A stretch of DNA of 64,000 bases from Massospora cicadina (taxonomy: Eukaryota; Entomophthoromycota; Entomophthoromycetes; Entomophthorales; Entomophthoraceae). A model generated the notes under the pieces. It was not told the origin of the DNA. It did no database searches and worked only from the letters and a program-made list of their open reading frames with translations. How positions within the stretch are numbered: the stretch's first letter is position 1; each line of letters begins with the position of its first letter. The position numbers and the translations under genes are program-made. The stretch is taken from contig JAKSZP010005649.1 of the NCBI GenBank assembly GCA_022478985.1, positions 22,792-86,791 of the forward strand. Direction: 5' to 3'. Below, in pieces: positions 54,193-64,000 of this stretch.

Positions 54193-56013
54193 TTTTCTGC
54201 ATAAACATATTTTTTGCCCACACTGCTACAAGACAATTAAGACACATTTGATACTTACTGCCCCTGCATGGGGCAGCGGAGCGTCGTCACCTGGAATTTT
54301 TCAGTTACCACTGAAACGCACCAATGATCGCCCAGATAGACCCTTAACTCTTCAAGTTGTTACATCCTGCCTTAGACTTAGCCCAAAACCTCACAAAATT
54401 TCAGGTGGTACACTGATGCCCCTGGTGCTCCCTCAAGGCAACCTGCATTTGAGTTAAATATGAGAACCTAAAACCCTATGTGAGCGCGGCCATTATTGAG
54501 ATGGTCACAGCAATTTATTACCCTTCCAGTTAGTAGATTTCTGACCCTACAAGGGTTACTTCAACTTTGCTTTCTCTTGTGAAGCTCATGCTATGTCAGT
54601 AGCACAGCTGCCCTTAATTTACAAAAATAAACTTATCCCAACCATATGATCCCACTTTCTAGATGAGGACACGCTGGTGGTCCAGTTCACCAGCATGCCC
54701 TCCCACCTATCCCCAGAATGACTATGCCATAAACTCATGGAGGGCTTGGGTGCATACGGTGATGACACCATGTTGCAGTTTGTGGTTCCCAACTGCGCTG
54801 ATTGTCTTACTGTACCTCACACATTTGCAAAATCTGACCCTACAACAGCGACACCCACCTTGAAAACCCTATATGCCGTGTTCTGTTTCACCACTGACCA
54901 TCTATTATAAGAACGCATTAGAAAAGTCCAAATCATCTGCCCATTGTGCTTCAAACTTGACATATAAATTACAAGTGCCCGGCATTTTTCGCTGAAGCTG
55001 CTTCTGACACTCCTCTTAGAGCATCAGCTCCGTTAGAACCATGACATTTTTAAAATGTGGATTAGTTCTCCCTCCCCCACCTTCATCTGCTATATGTGCT
55101 TCCCTCACCTCTCTGCATAACCTAATCTTGACCACCAGAACCTTTCCTGAGCAGTTTGCTGATCAGGTGCCAGTGGAACTTTCATGGTCTATCTTGCATG
55201 GCCAATCAATTTTTACCACACAAACAACTCCTGTTGCTGGCCTGGCACTGGCCATTTTTAATACATTTAAGATCCTTAAACTGAATCGATGAATAAACAG
55301 ATTTATGGGATCAAACCTGCTTTCTAATGAACGAATTCTTCCTGAATTTTCCTGATTTGATCCCTATCCTCCGTTTCAATTCTCAAAATGGCTGCCCAAT
55401 TTATATATAAATTTGCATAAAAAGGCTGTCAAAGTAGCTGGTGCCCCACCAACTCCCTCCTCCGCCAAGACTTCCATATGGAGATGGAGCCACTTTTGAG
55501 GGTATTCCCTAACCTAATTTCTCTGAAGATTACCCCAGAAGATGCAAGTATAAGATTGAAAAACTAGCCTTTGCTATGAGACACACATGCAATCATGTGG
55601 AAGTAGCTTCACGCTTCACTCAACACTATCCTATAACCCACCTACAAATAAAGTCCTTTAAATGCATACCTGAACTTATTTTCTTCACTGAACACCAAAT
55701 GACTCAATACATTGAGGCATTACACCCCTCTGGCCTCATTGACGAGGAAACCCCACATCTATATAATCTTCTGTATCCACTCCGCTGATTCTTCAACCCC
55801 CTTTCTGACCACCTTTGACCGCCACCTAAAGCAATCGTTTGACAAGAATTACCCAGATACCCCTTCCCCTTATTATATGGATGCTTAGGCAATGATGAGG
55901 CACCAAAGTAGGATCTTTTTACTATTATATGGTAAACCTTAAATTTGGCACATAGTGAATAAAGATGCATGTAGGACCACCTCTTAGGTTAGGCACTACT
56001 AGTACTAAAAAAA
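54193..56013 (+). mobile_element. Half-LINE copy 6, subfamily B (LINE-type 3' tail)
   Basis: About 1.82 kb. Starts TTTTCTGCATAAACATA and ends CACTACTAGTACTAAAAAAA. The last 70 bp (TGAATAAAGATGCATG, then ACCACCTCTTAGGTTAGGC, then the A run) line up with the LINE 3' end. The coding region on the + strand has AWGSGASSPG (about 54,267), the GYF block (about 54,545), then a region shared with copy 2 (FTQHYPITHLQIKSFKCIPE and FFTEHQMTQYIEALHPSGLI, about 55,612-55,740). No endonuclease or RT. The flanking A-rich sequence makes the target-site duplication ambiguous. It disrupts the gypsy 5' LTR and is younger than it. Confidence 0.75.
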
Positions 56014-56552
56014 GAAAATGGTGTGATTCCTCTACCAAATGCCTTATGAGACTGTAAATTTGAATCATATTCAGAAAAAGGTATGAGTCTGAATCTTCCA
56101 AATATTGAATTATAGGATACTAAAGACTTATCAAATAGGTGATTTTAAGAGCATTTTTTTTCTATTAATCTATGTTAGAACTATATTCTTAAACTGGATG
56201 TGCTACCTAATAAAGAGCCTCCAATTCAGATAGTCTTCCCTCAATAATCATATTTTTTCTTTACCACAAGTGGATTATACTTTTTTAGTAACATATAAAT
56301 ACCTCAAAAATATATTTCATATAAATATAACGACTTTTATTTTAAATCTCAGTTTGGCGACTATGCTGCAATAAGTCCCTTTTTCTATTTAGCATAATAC
56401 TGTTAATCTAACTTCCAGAAACTAAGCGAGATTTGGTCATCCTTAAAATGGTAAAAAATTTGTGAAAGTCATAGACTCAAAGCAAGGGCTGACTGATGGG
56501 CTTCTTTGGATACAGCACCAATGAGCCTTTCAAAAAAGGAAGCTCTAGAGTC
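56014..56552 (+). repeat. 5' LTR, second part
   Basis: Aligns with about 62,765-63,190. Includes TCTGGATGTGC-like and TTCCAGAAACTAAGCGA (56,414), the latter matching TTCCAGGAACTAAGCGA at 63,048. Confidence 0.75.
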
Positions 56553-56572
56553 TGGTGCCCACTAGAGAGGCA
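56553..56572 (+). promoter_or_regulatory. Primer-binding site of the + strand gypsy element
   Basis: TGGTGCCCACTAGAGAGG, a diverged version of the TGGTGCTCA(A/C)TACAGG motif used by the minus-strand elements, at the end of the 5' LTR. Confidence 0.6.
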
Positions 56573-57419
56573 CAGTCATAGCGTTATTTATATTAAGTTG
56601 ATTGTACCATGGAAGATATTCCTAATATTATGTAATTCACTGGATGCAAAACGGAAACAGGTAAGATGATAATAACTGGGAAGTCCGCCCTTGGTCACAT
56701 TTAAAGGAGTGCAAGAATATCCAATGGAGATCCATAATCGCTAAGCTTAACCTGAAATTACAATGAAGTGGTCAGAGACTCAACACAAGAAAGAAAAACC
56801 AGGGGAAAGAGCAAAATATGAAGGACATCTGCCATGGACAGGTCTTTTATGCTTCTATACAAATTAATGTACTCACAGAGACATATGGCTCAAGTGTGAG
56901 TCTTTCCAGATATTATGCGGTTTGTACATTTAGCAATTTACCATATTATACACGTATTAGGGAGTCCATAATAAGGAGCTTCATTATTACATCATTACCC
57001 AAGAGGCGTCAAGAAAGGGATATGATCAGATATATAAATTAGCATCAAAAAGTATAGGGGACATATTCTAATGGATCAAAGTAAATCATTCATAGATCGT
57101 TAAATTTATAACCAAGTGGGGACCAAATTTTGAGTTACCAAGTATGTGTAGAAAGTTATGTAACTCCCCAGAAAGAATTTGCGGAGTCTACTGAAAGGCC
57201 TAAGATACTATCTGAAACATTTTCTCGAGATCTTTTGACAGCAAGACTCTGAAGCCAGTGGTGAACGGCGGCCTATGTTTCTACTAGCCTTCACAACAAG
57301 AAAAACAAACAAAGCTCCTCAAGTCCTGACTAAATCTTGACCTAAGTCAAAATTATGAGCCTTATTTCCTTCAACCTCAGAGGTTATATCATTATATAAA
57401 CTTATTACCCAAGTAAATT

Positions 57420-58640
57420 AAGTTATGAAGTACATGGTATCCCTTGAAACTCAGGTAGCTCTCCACTCATTTTCCAAGCGACTCAACAAGCTGGAGAGCA
57501 ATAAAATGAGTAAATCCTCTAGACAGGAAGATTTTAACAAGATTTACCATTGCTTTTTGAGGCTGGGAAACGGTGGAATGCTCTCGTGGTAGAAGTAAAG
57601 GCCAATATGGACAAGTTTACTCAAAGCACTGAATTCCAGGAGATGAAGGAAGACTTAAACTGGCACATTGGAGTTTTTGAAGATAAAACTCTTACAAACT
57701 TTGCTCTATCACTCATCAACTAAACCTCTACACTTGGCATACAGGTTGAAAAAGTCTAGAAAATAATAAAGTTGTTCCTGAAAGATGCACTAAAATGATG
57801 GGGTTCACGCCAAGGCTTACCATTGAGAAATAGATCAACTTCTAGATTTACTACACTATCAGATTTGATGACTCTCTAGACAAGTTGGGCAGAGAAGTAC
57901 ACATACTGAAACGCTGAATCAGAAGCTCCATAGTACATGTTGACACAGGATTGTAAGTCACTACATTCAAACCTACCTTTAAGGAAAGCTTACACTTGGA
58001 GAAGGAAGATTGCATCCTTCCTATACATATATGAAGCTCAATGGATTGTTAAACTAATCAAAAGTTATAGCACATCTTGTCTTGTTTCAGTCGCATGGTC
58101 TAAAAGGTATGGCAATTCACATTGACAACCTGAATACTTGGGGCCAAGTGAAAGAAGCGCTTATCAATAAATTTGGTTCTGAGCAAAGCTTGATTTTGAA
58201 GAATCAGGCCTTAATGAAGATTGCGCTACGCTGAACCAATACCTACCCAAATATGTAAATCACCTCTATATTGATGCTCAAACTCTAATGGAAAAAAATG
58301 CTTAAACTGTATGATGCCATAGATGCCGTTGCCATGCACGTCACTCAGTCAAATGATGCCTTGACTCTGTTTCAGACATCAATGAAGCGATACTTGATAT
58401 GATCAACATACATAAGCCAGAAATTACTTGGTAGGCTACCAAAAAACCCAGAGTGTATACTTTACAGAAAACAAAATTCAAGAAAGCAAAGAAACTCAAA
58501 CTACTATTTTAGGAGATTAAAACACACCAAATATGAATGCTTTAAGAGAAACATGCCCTCGCTAAGCAAGGAAAAGGGAAATATGCTTAGGGTCAGTTAT
58601 TATAAAGTCAACCATCCTAAAGTATCTAAAAACAAAAATT
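57420..58640 (+). pseudogene. Gypsy Gag
   Basis: Start near 57,425 with MKYMVSLETQVALHSFSKRL and NKLESNKMSKSSRQ, comparable to the N-terminus of the gag at 42.2 kb (a basic coiled-coil-like segment). From about 57,970 the frame reads YTWRRKIASFLYIYEAQ, the counterpart of YIPGEGSIASFLYVYEAA there. Then WGQVKEALINKFGSEQSLIL (about 58,138) matches the capsid segment preceding FRSNQ. No intact zinc knuckle; YECFKRNMPSL (about 58,527) may be its remains. Stops every 20-50 codons. Confidence 0.7.
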
Positions 58641-59019
58641 GCCAATCACTCACTTTGTGTGCATTATGAACTATTTTAATGATGGCTCTGAGGGGGTTAC
58701 AAAATTACATGCTACTAAACCTTAGTTACACCTGCCAGGATGTCATCCCAGATCACTTAAACACTAAAAATATTGACTGCGCTCAAGTCCTGGAGGAGAT
58801 ATAACTAATCCAAGTTGGTAAATGTTTAAAAGTAATTGATACAGCCAGTGATTCTGACCATTTTATTGCACTAATGATCCGACCTATCTCAAGCATACAC
58901 ATTCTTTTGGAAATCAAGAAGGTATATGAGACTCCAAGAAAGCTCAATGATATTTTATCCCAAATAGGCTTTAGCCCTACAACCAAAATTTGAAGGAACA
59001 ATAACCATAGTAAAAATGG

Positions 59020-59180
59020 TGATTCATAAGGTCCTACTAATGGATATCTTATATACAGGACTACTGATAAACGTCTTCTTGTCCTGGCTCATCAAGAAGA
59101 TCGAACTTTCCTAGACCTTGAGTAAACCCAATAGTATAAAACTGCAGGTCTGAACAGCATTAGAGTAATAAGCGCCAACT
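59020..59180 (+). pseudogene. Gypsy aspartic protease remnant
   Basis: VIHKVLLMDILYTGLLINVF (about 59,018-59,075) followed by LIKKIELS aligns with VIQKVWVMAILDTGSSVNII and LIKKIQLP of the deleted element. The catalytic Asp of D-T-G reads Tyr. The match extends over about 35 residues with no gap. Confidence 0.75.
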
Positions 59181-59999
59181 TTTCCTTGACAATTCAATAA
59201 TTAAAAACTAGTTTTCTCAGCTCCTGTAATCACCTTGGACAACAGCCAGTATGACATACTTATCAGGACATAATTTAAGGTTGAATATGAAAGTGTTATT
59301 AATTTAATGGAAGGTTATTTATCTCACAATCTTAAGTTCCCCTTGTGCTGAATAATAAATAATACATCAAGAAGGAATACTTTTTCTGGTTAAGTATCCT
59401 GTTTATTCTTTGCCTTTAAGTTATTCTACTTCTTGATGAAAATTAAAAACTCCATATTCAGTATATTCAGCAGAGGGCATACCATTTTTTGCTCTTATGG
59501 AGGTAATGATTAAATTATGAAAACAAAGGGCGGTTTTAAAAAAAATAACCTTGAATATACCATATCTACCTATTACACATCAAAAGCATTGATGAGGTCT
59601 GAAGATTTGAACTAAGAGCATTAACAGGTGTTATCAACCCAGCTTATCAGCGGATAATTGAGTTATTACTTGAAAATCTGACAAATTATGAAAATATAGT
59701 CAAAAACTTGGAAGGTGGAAAAGGACAAAATTTTAATTTTTAATAGATTAATAAGATACAATTAATTAGTAGGTACCTTGGAAAAAGGCAACTAATAATT
59801 GTTATAATTTGTGCATTACCTAAAGTTCAAAAACCTATAAGATAAATCAAAAGGAGCTTGAGAAGGTGCAACAGCTACTTAAAAATTACCAAGATGTTTT
59901 TCAACTTCAGGTGTTGATTATGGTCATATAAAAATTGAATACACAGCATTGACATAGTAGCTTCAAACCAATATTATCAAAGCCCTATAGTAAGCTGAA

Positions 60000-60900
60000 G
60001 GTAGAGGAGCAATACATGAAGACTGGACTAAAACTTTTATCAGTTGCTGGCTTACTTGTACCCCCCAGAATTTATATCTATGCCCCTGTTATTCATTAAA
60101 AAAATGGTGGTCGCAGAGTAGTGATAGATTACAAAAAGCTAAAAAGCCTCACAAAGTAGGACAGCTATCCCATTCCATGACTTGACAATACTCAAGCCCA
60201 ACTTTCTGGCTTGAGTTTCTTCTATAATATAGAACTAGTGAGTGGTTACTAAAAATGAATTTATCACCAGAAGACTAAGAAAGTGCGCCTTAATATGCAT
60301 GGAAGGATTATCTCAACCTATCCAGCTCCTGAAGGTAAATGTAAGGCGCCTGCTTCATTCCAAAAGGCGATGGACCACATCATGCAAGATCTCAAATTGA
60401 GTGTGTAATTCTTTATTTATATGACATAAAGGAGTTTTCAAACCTTTACTGATTATCTTGACTTCTCAAGTCAGTTTTCAGCAATTACAAGAAAAGCAAC
60501 ATTAAACTTAAGCCTTCAAAGTGTACCTTCTTTAAACATGATTTGAAATTCTTAGGAAACACCATATCGCAGGAAGGAATCTTACCCTTATATGATAAGG
60601 TTGAAGAATTCTCCAAGATTTCCAAACTGAAGAGACTCAGCGATATATTAGTATACTTAAGAATGATGGGGTATTACCATCAATTTATCCCTAATTTTGC
60701 TCAATTCACTGAACTTCTTGTTTAAATAATTGCAAAGAGTTTCCCTTTTGTAAGGGGTTTTAAAGAAATGTGTTTGAGACTATGAAGGATTTGTTAAGAT
60801 AAGACCAATTTTGTGACATCCAAACTATGGGAATCCATGAATTCTTTTTATGGACATCTCCAATCTAGCATTAGGAGCCATTCTCTCACAGCTTGTTGAT
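60000..60900 (+). pseudogene. Gypsy reverse transcriptase and RNase H
   Basis: About 60,100-60,180 gives RRVVIDYKKLKSL and DSYPIP (RT blocks 1-2); SGLSFFYNIELVSGY (about 60,208) and PEGKCKAPASFQKAMDHIMQ (about 60,331-60,390) follow, the latter being the block before the active site. FFIYMT stands in the place of Y-x-D-D. KFLGNTISQEGILPLYDKVE (60,546 on) is the thumb block, followed by MMGYYHQFIPNFAQFTELL (about 60,664-60,720). RNase H starts at about 60,850 with LFMDISNLALGAILSQLVDE, where the catalytic D-A-S reads D-I-S. Frames change between blocks. Enough remains to place it in Ty3/gypsy. Confidence 0.85.
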
Positions 60901-61379
60901 GAAGGCATTGACCACCCAATGTCCTTAACAGTAAGAATCTTTAAAAGTCTTATCATAATTACAGTGTCACATAGAAAGATTTCCTAGCATTTCCTCTCAC
61001 AGTGAAAAACTTCTGGACCTTCCTATATCATACAAATTTCAAAGTCATTACAACCCACGTTTCTTTAAAGTGGCTGCAGAATATGAGAGATCCTACTAAA
61101 ACTAGTCCAATGGGTGCTCAAACTGCAAAACTATGACATGAATATTGTCCATTATGCAGGAACGTGACACATGAATTTAGATATTATGGCCTTTCCCCCA
61201 ACTCAATTTAGATAACAGTAAAGCTAAATGATTACATGACAAACTTATAAAGCTAGATTATTATGAGGGCAAACATGAACCAGTTCACAAGATGTTGAAG
61301 TGACAAAAAAATACCAAGGTTCCTGATAGATTATATATCTTAAAGTAGAAACATACTAGTTATCTAACCTATGACCTTC

Positions 61380-62400
61380 AAAATGGGTGCCAGTTATAAT
61401 GGAATCCCACAATATCTTAGGACATGGAGGAGCCAGAAAAACCCTATGAGTGGATCAAGAGTCAATTTTTTTAATAAGGAATTATGAACTCAATTTTAAA
61501 GGTCTTAGATGCCTACATAACTTGTCAAAAACTAATGTTTAAGGCTAAGTACAAGTATTAGCCAATGACCCCTCAAGAATTATTCCATACCATCTGTATA
61601 AATATTATAGGTCCATTTCCTGGATCATTAGGAGGAAACTGATAGAACCTCATAAGAACAAATTACTTCACAAAAAGGATAGAAGCAATTAGCATTTCAG
61701 CCAAACCATCAAGGCCACCGCTAATTTCTTATATATATATACTTTGCATCGTTATACATAGGTATTGCTATGTGTTAATGGGAGAAACCTAACCTTTTGA
61801 GTTGTGAAGATCCTAGCGACAAGTTTGGGGGACCTAACAGATTCTCTTAGCGCCATAAACTATCAAAAAATGGAAAATTTAGAATGAGTGAATGTAACTA
61901 GTTAAAAAATTAAGAAATATTGTTACTTTTATTCTTTTCATTGGTATTAATACCTCTCGAGTGCATTGATGGCTTACCAGATAAGCTATTATTGTATTAT
62001 CTAAAATCTCTCTATTAAGGCTTTATACTGGAGAGAACCTGGCAATCCAGCTCTGTTGGCCCACTAAGTTACTAGTGACAACACTAAAGATACTAAAAAG
62101 TTCTAAGAGGATTAGCACAAAAAATTATCATATTTAGTCTTATTTAATGACAAATCTGGCCAAAATGGTTAAAATAGAAGGCCAGTCAGTGAATGTAACT
62201 TGCTAACCCTCACCTGAACTTTGTGTTCTTGATTTAGTCTTGTACTAACATAACTGCATAGTGCCACAGGGAGGAAAATTGGACTCCATATGGGAAGGAT
62301 CATACGTTATAACCTTTAAGTGTAGAGATGAATACTCAATTAAGTCTCTAGAATTTGTAGCTACTTATAAACATATACATAGTTAATTCTTAAAGCTGTA
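61380..62400 (+). pseudogene. Gypsy integrase
   Basis: HHCC finger remains: MESHNILGHGGARKTL (about 61,400-61,448) shows the H-x3-4-H-x-G pair. Core: IIGPFPGSLGGN (about 61,606-61,640) then TNYFTKRIEAISIS (about 61,655-61,700), whose first catalytic Asp reads Asn. The region of the second Asp and the Glu (61,800-62,100) is too eroded to read. The C-terminal module GRKIGLHMGRIIRYN (about 62,260-62,310) and DEYSIKSLE (about 62,327) match the deleted element's GKLGSNWEGPYTI and DEYSIK. Confidence 0.75.
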
Positions 62401-62430
62401 CTACCCTTACTGTATCCTTGACAGGGGTAA

Positions 62431-63190
62431 TTTCAGATATTAATGTACCAGGTATAATAAGAAGAAAATCAGTTTTAATAAAATCTTTGTATGAATTGAC
62501 GCTTAGGACCACAAAAGGGGTCTATGAGAACCCATTAATTTTCTATAGGCCCTAATTAAAAATTTATTAAGGCTCAATCTGATACTTTAAGTTCTTTTCC
62601 CATATAAATTTAGACAAAAAGCCCCAAGATGAAATCCTAATTAGTAAAGTAATGGATCATTGGAACGTGATTTGACTTCTTCAAGGATAAAGTATGGAGA
62701 TGTTAATTGATTCATATCCTTAAAAAGGTATAAATATGACACTGCCAAAGATTGACTTAGATGATACCAAATTCTTATCCAAAAATGGGAAATTTAAGTA
62801 CCTCCTGTCTATAATAATTATGCTACAAAAGTATTTATGAATCTGGATGTGCTACCCACTTAAGCTTACATTCAGCAAGCCTCTGCTAAATAATCATATT
62901 GTTAGTTTACCATATGGGGATTATATGGTTTCTGGTAACATATAAATACCCAATATTAATTTCTAGTAATATTACGCCTTTATAGCAAACTCCGTTTGGT
63001 GACTGCTTCAATAAGTCCTTTTTCTTCTTAAAGTAGGATACTTTAACTTCCAGGAACTAAGCGAATTTTGACCACCCTTAAATGTATAAAAAGAACTTGT
63101 GAAATTCATAGAATTGAAGCAAATCTTAGCTATTGGGCTCCTTGGGGACAGCACCATTAAGCCTCTGAAATGATTCCCTTTAAACGGTAA
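62431..63190 (+). repeat. 3' LTR
   Basis: Aligns with both parts of the 5' LTR. It is preceded by a purine-rich ACAGGGGTAA (about 62,421). The right end is uncertain by about 30 bp; no clear 5 bp duplication was found. Confidence 0.7.
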
Positions 63191-64000
63191 AAATCAATCA
63201 TAGTAAATATTTAGACTAAAGATTTACTCATGTAAGCTACACCTAGAGGAAATTCTTATGAGTAATAAAAATGTACAATATTATAAATGAGAGTAAAATT
63301 GGACCTTTTTTTTCTTTTAATGTTTAATATATGGTTGACCATATTTTGTTACATTAAAAATATAAAGAGTTGTAATTTTTAAAGTTGTTCCTTTTGAATT
63401 AAACTATTGCACACCCAATTTCAGACTTATCCAACATATGGTAATTGTATTACAAGAACTAATAAATTAACATCTTTTATATTTCGCCCTTACCCAATCT
63501 CTTGATGGTAAAAAACTATGTAAATCTCAATCAAGGTGAGTTATGATGTAAATAAACATGTATGCGCTCCTAAACGTATTTTTTTATTCATAAGAATATT
63601 ATTTTATATCACAAAAAAGTTTACCTTTCCCCTTTTAATCTTTAATTATTAAAAACTTTCTCTTAGTATTTTTGCAAATAGCTAAAGTACTTCTAAGCTT
63701 AAAGTCTTATGATAAATTTTTATAAATCATTAATATATCAACTTTCAGATTAAGTTTTCTTGGCATGACTCTAATTTATATAATAACTCAATTAATGGGT
63801 TACCTACTCAAGCTTGCTGCATTTCCTCAACATAGTATATCCCTTTTAAATTTAGGTTTATTGACTGATATATAGTTTATCAAGTTTGCATTGCGCTATC
63901 ATTCTCTTTTTTGCACTAGTGGGGCCTGGCCCATGAGGGGAAGCCATTCATTTTTATTTGCGGGTGCTATGTAATTTAAAAAAAATAATCCCAATATGGT
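63191..64000. other. AT-rich sequence without recognisable features
   Basis: Both strands show only short open frames. No LTR end, tRNA boxes or protein motif seen. A lone less AT-rich segment (TGGGGCCTGGCCCATGAGGG, about 63,922) has a small GGGCC/GGCCC palindrome of unknown meaning. Confidence 0.5.

Larger units (their letters stand above)
53902..63190 (+). mobile_element. Full-length but eroded Ty3/gypsy element, + strand
   Basis: Direct LTRs: 53,902-54,192 continued at about 56,014-56,552, and about 62,431-63,190. Both contain GTAGTGGATCATTGGAACGTGA-type sequence (54,112 and 62,647), ATGTGCTACC (56,198 and 62,848) and AACATATAAATACC (promoter-like, 56,290 and 62,937). The 5' LTR is split by half-LINE copy 6. 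Inside are PBS (56,553), gag (about 57,420-58,600), protease (about 59,030), RT (about 60,000-60,720), RNase H (about 60,840), integrase (about 61,380-62,400). Gag and integrase ends match the deleted element at 39.1-43.1 kb, so this is its complete relative. Frequent stops show it is long dead. Confidence 0.82.

Noticed and set aside
1..64000. CRISPR arrays, rRNA operons, prokaryotic operons or phage
   Set aside because: No regularly spaced short repeats, no rRNA signatures, no ribosome-binding-site-linked ORFs; all recognisable domains belong to eukaryotic retroelements.

Overview
This is eukaryotic DNA made almost entirely of decayed, mutually nested retrotransposons. I found no intact host gene, no rRNA, no functional tRNA, no CRISPR array and nothing prokaryotic. 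Chromodomain Ty3/gypsy elements, a LINE whose ORF1 has a CCHC knuckle, and AT-rich transposon debris suggest a large repeat-rich fungal genome. A basidiomycete such as a rust would fit, but this is inference and no single-copy gene confirms it.

Layout. (1) 1-10,301: unrecognised debris, then a very old + strand Ty3/gypsy element (gag knuckle, RT, integrase), its integrase split at 7,660 by half-LINE copy 1. (2) 10,302-23,689: a tandem LTR-internal-LTR-internal-LTR array of a TRIM-like element (LTR-A). Its first LTR is split by an 8.4 kb minus-strand chromovirus (11,125-19,521, TSD CACGC), itself split by half-LINE copy 2. An inverted LTR-A copy (22,264-23,509) follows and carries a tRNA-derived SINE. 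(3) 23,690-27,518: half-LINE copy 3 and unassigned sequence. (4) 27,511-32,692: minus-strand Ty3/gypsy with recognisable gag, PR, RT, RNase H and IN. (5) 33,145-44,357: another minus-strand Ty3/gypsy split twice, by half-LINE copy 4 (36,250-38,134) and by a young 3,977 bp internally deleted gypsy element (39,127-43,103). (6) 44,358-46,256: half-LINE copy 5. (7) 47,333-53,772: a nearly full-length 6.4 kb LINE on the minus strand with a perfect 17 bp TSD. (8) 53,902-about 63,190: a full-length but eroded + strand Ty3/gypsy whose 5' LTR is split by half-LINE copy 6.

The most interesting system is the half-LINE family. At least six copies of about 1.82-1.93 kb, plus one 5'-truncated tail, resemble only the ORF1 half of the LINE: an RRM-like block and a CCHC-type knuckle, with no endonuclease or reverse transcriptase. 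They begin with a 5' end like the LINE's. One subfamily ends with the LINE's own 3' tail, and five copies have exact or diverged target-site duplications. The likely interpretation is a HAL1-like non-autonomous parasite mobilised by LINE machinery. Copies 4 and 5 lie in opposite orientation and share a nearly identical central 1.3 kb between more diverged ends, which looks like gene conversion.

Relative ages from nesting: the TRIM array predates the chromovirus, which predates half-LINE copy 2. The split gypsy of region 5 predates both its inserts. The LINE and the deleted gypsy element look youngest. All coordinates and identities were read by eye. Boundaries supported by TSDs are firm; those of eroded elements are approximate.
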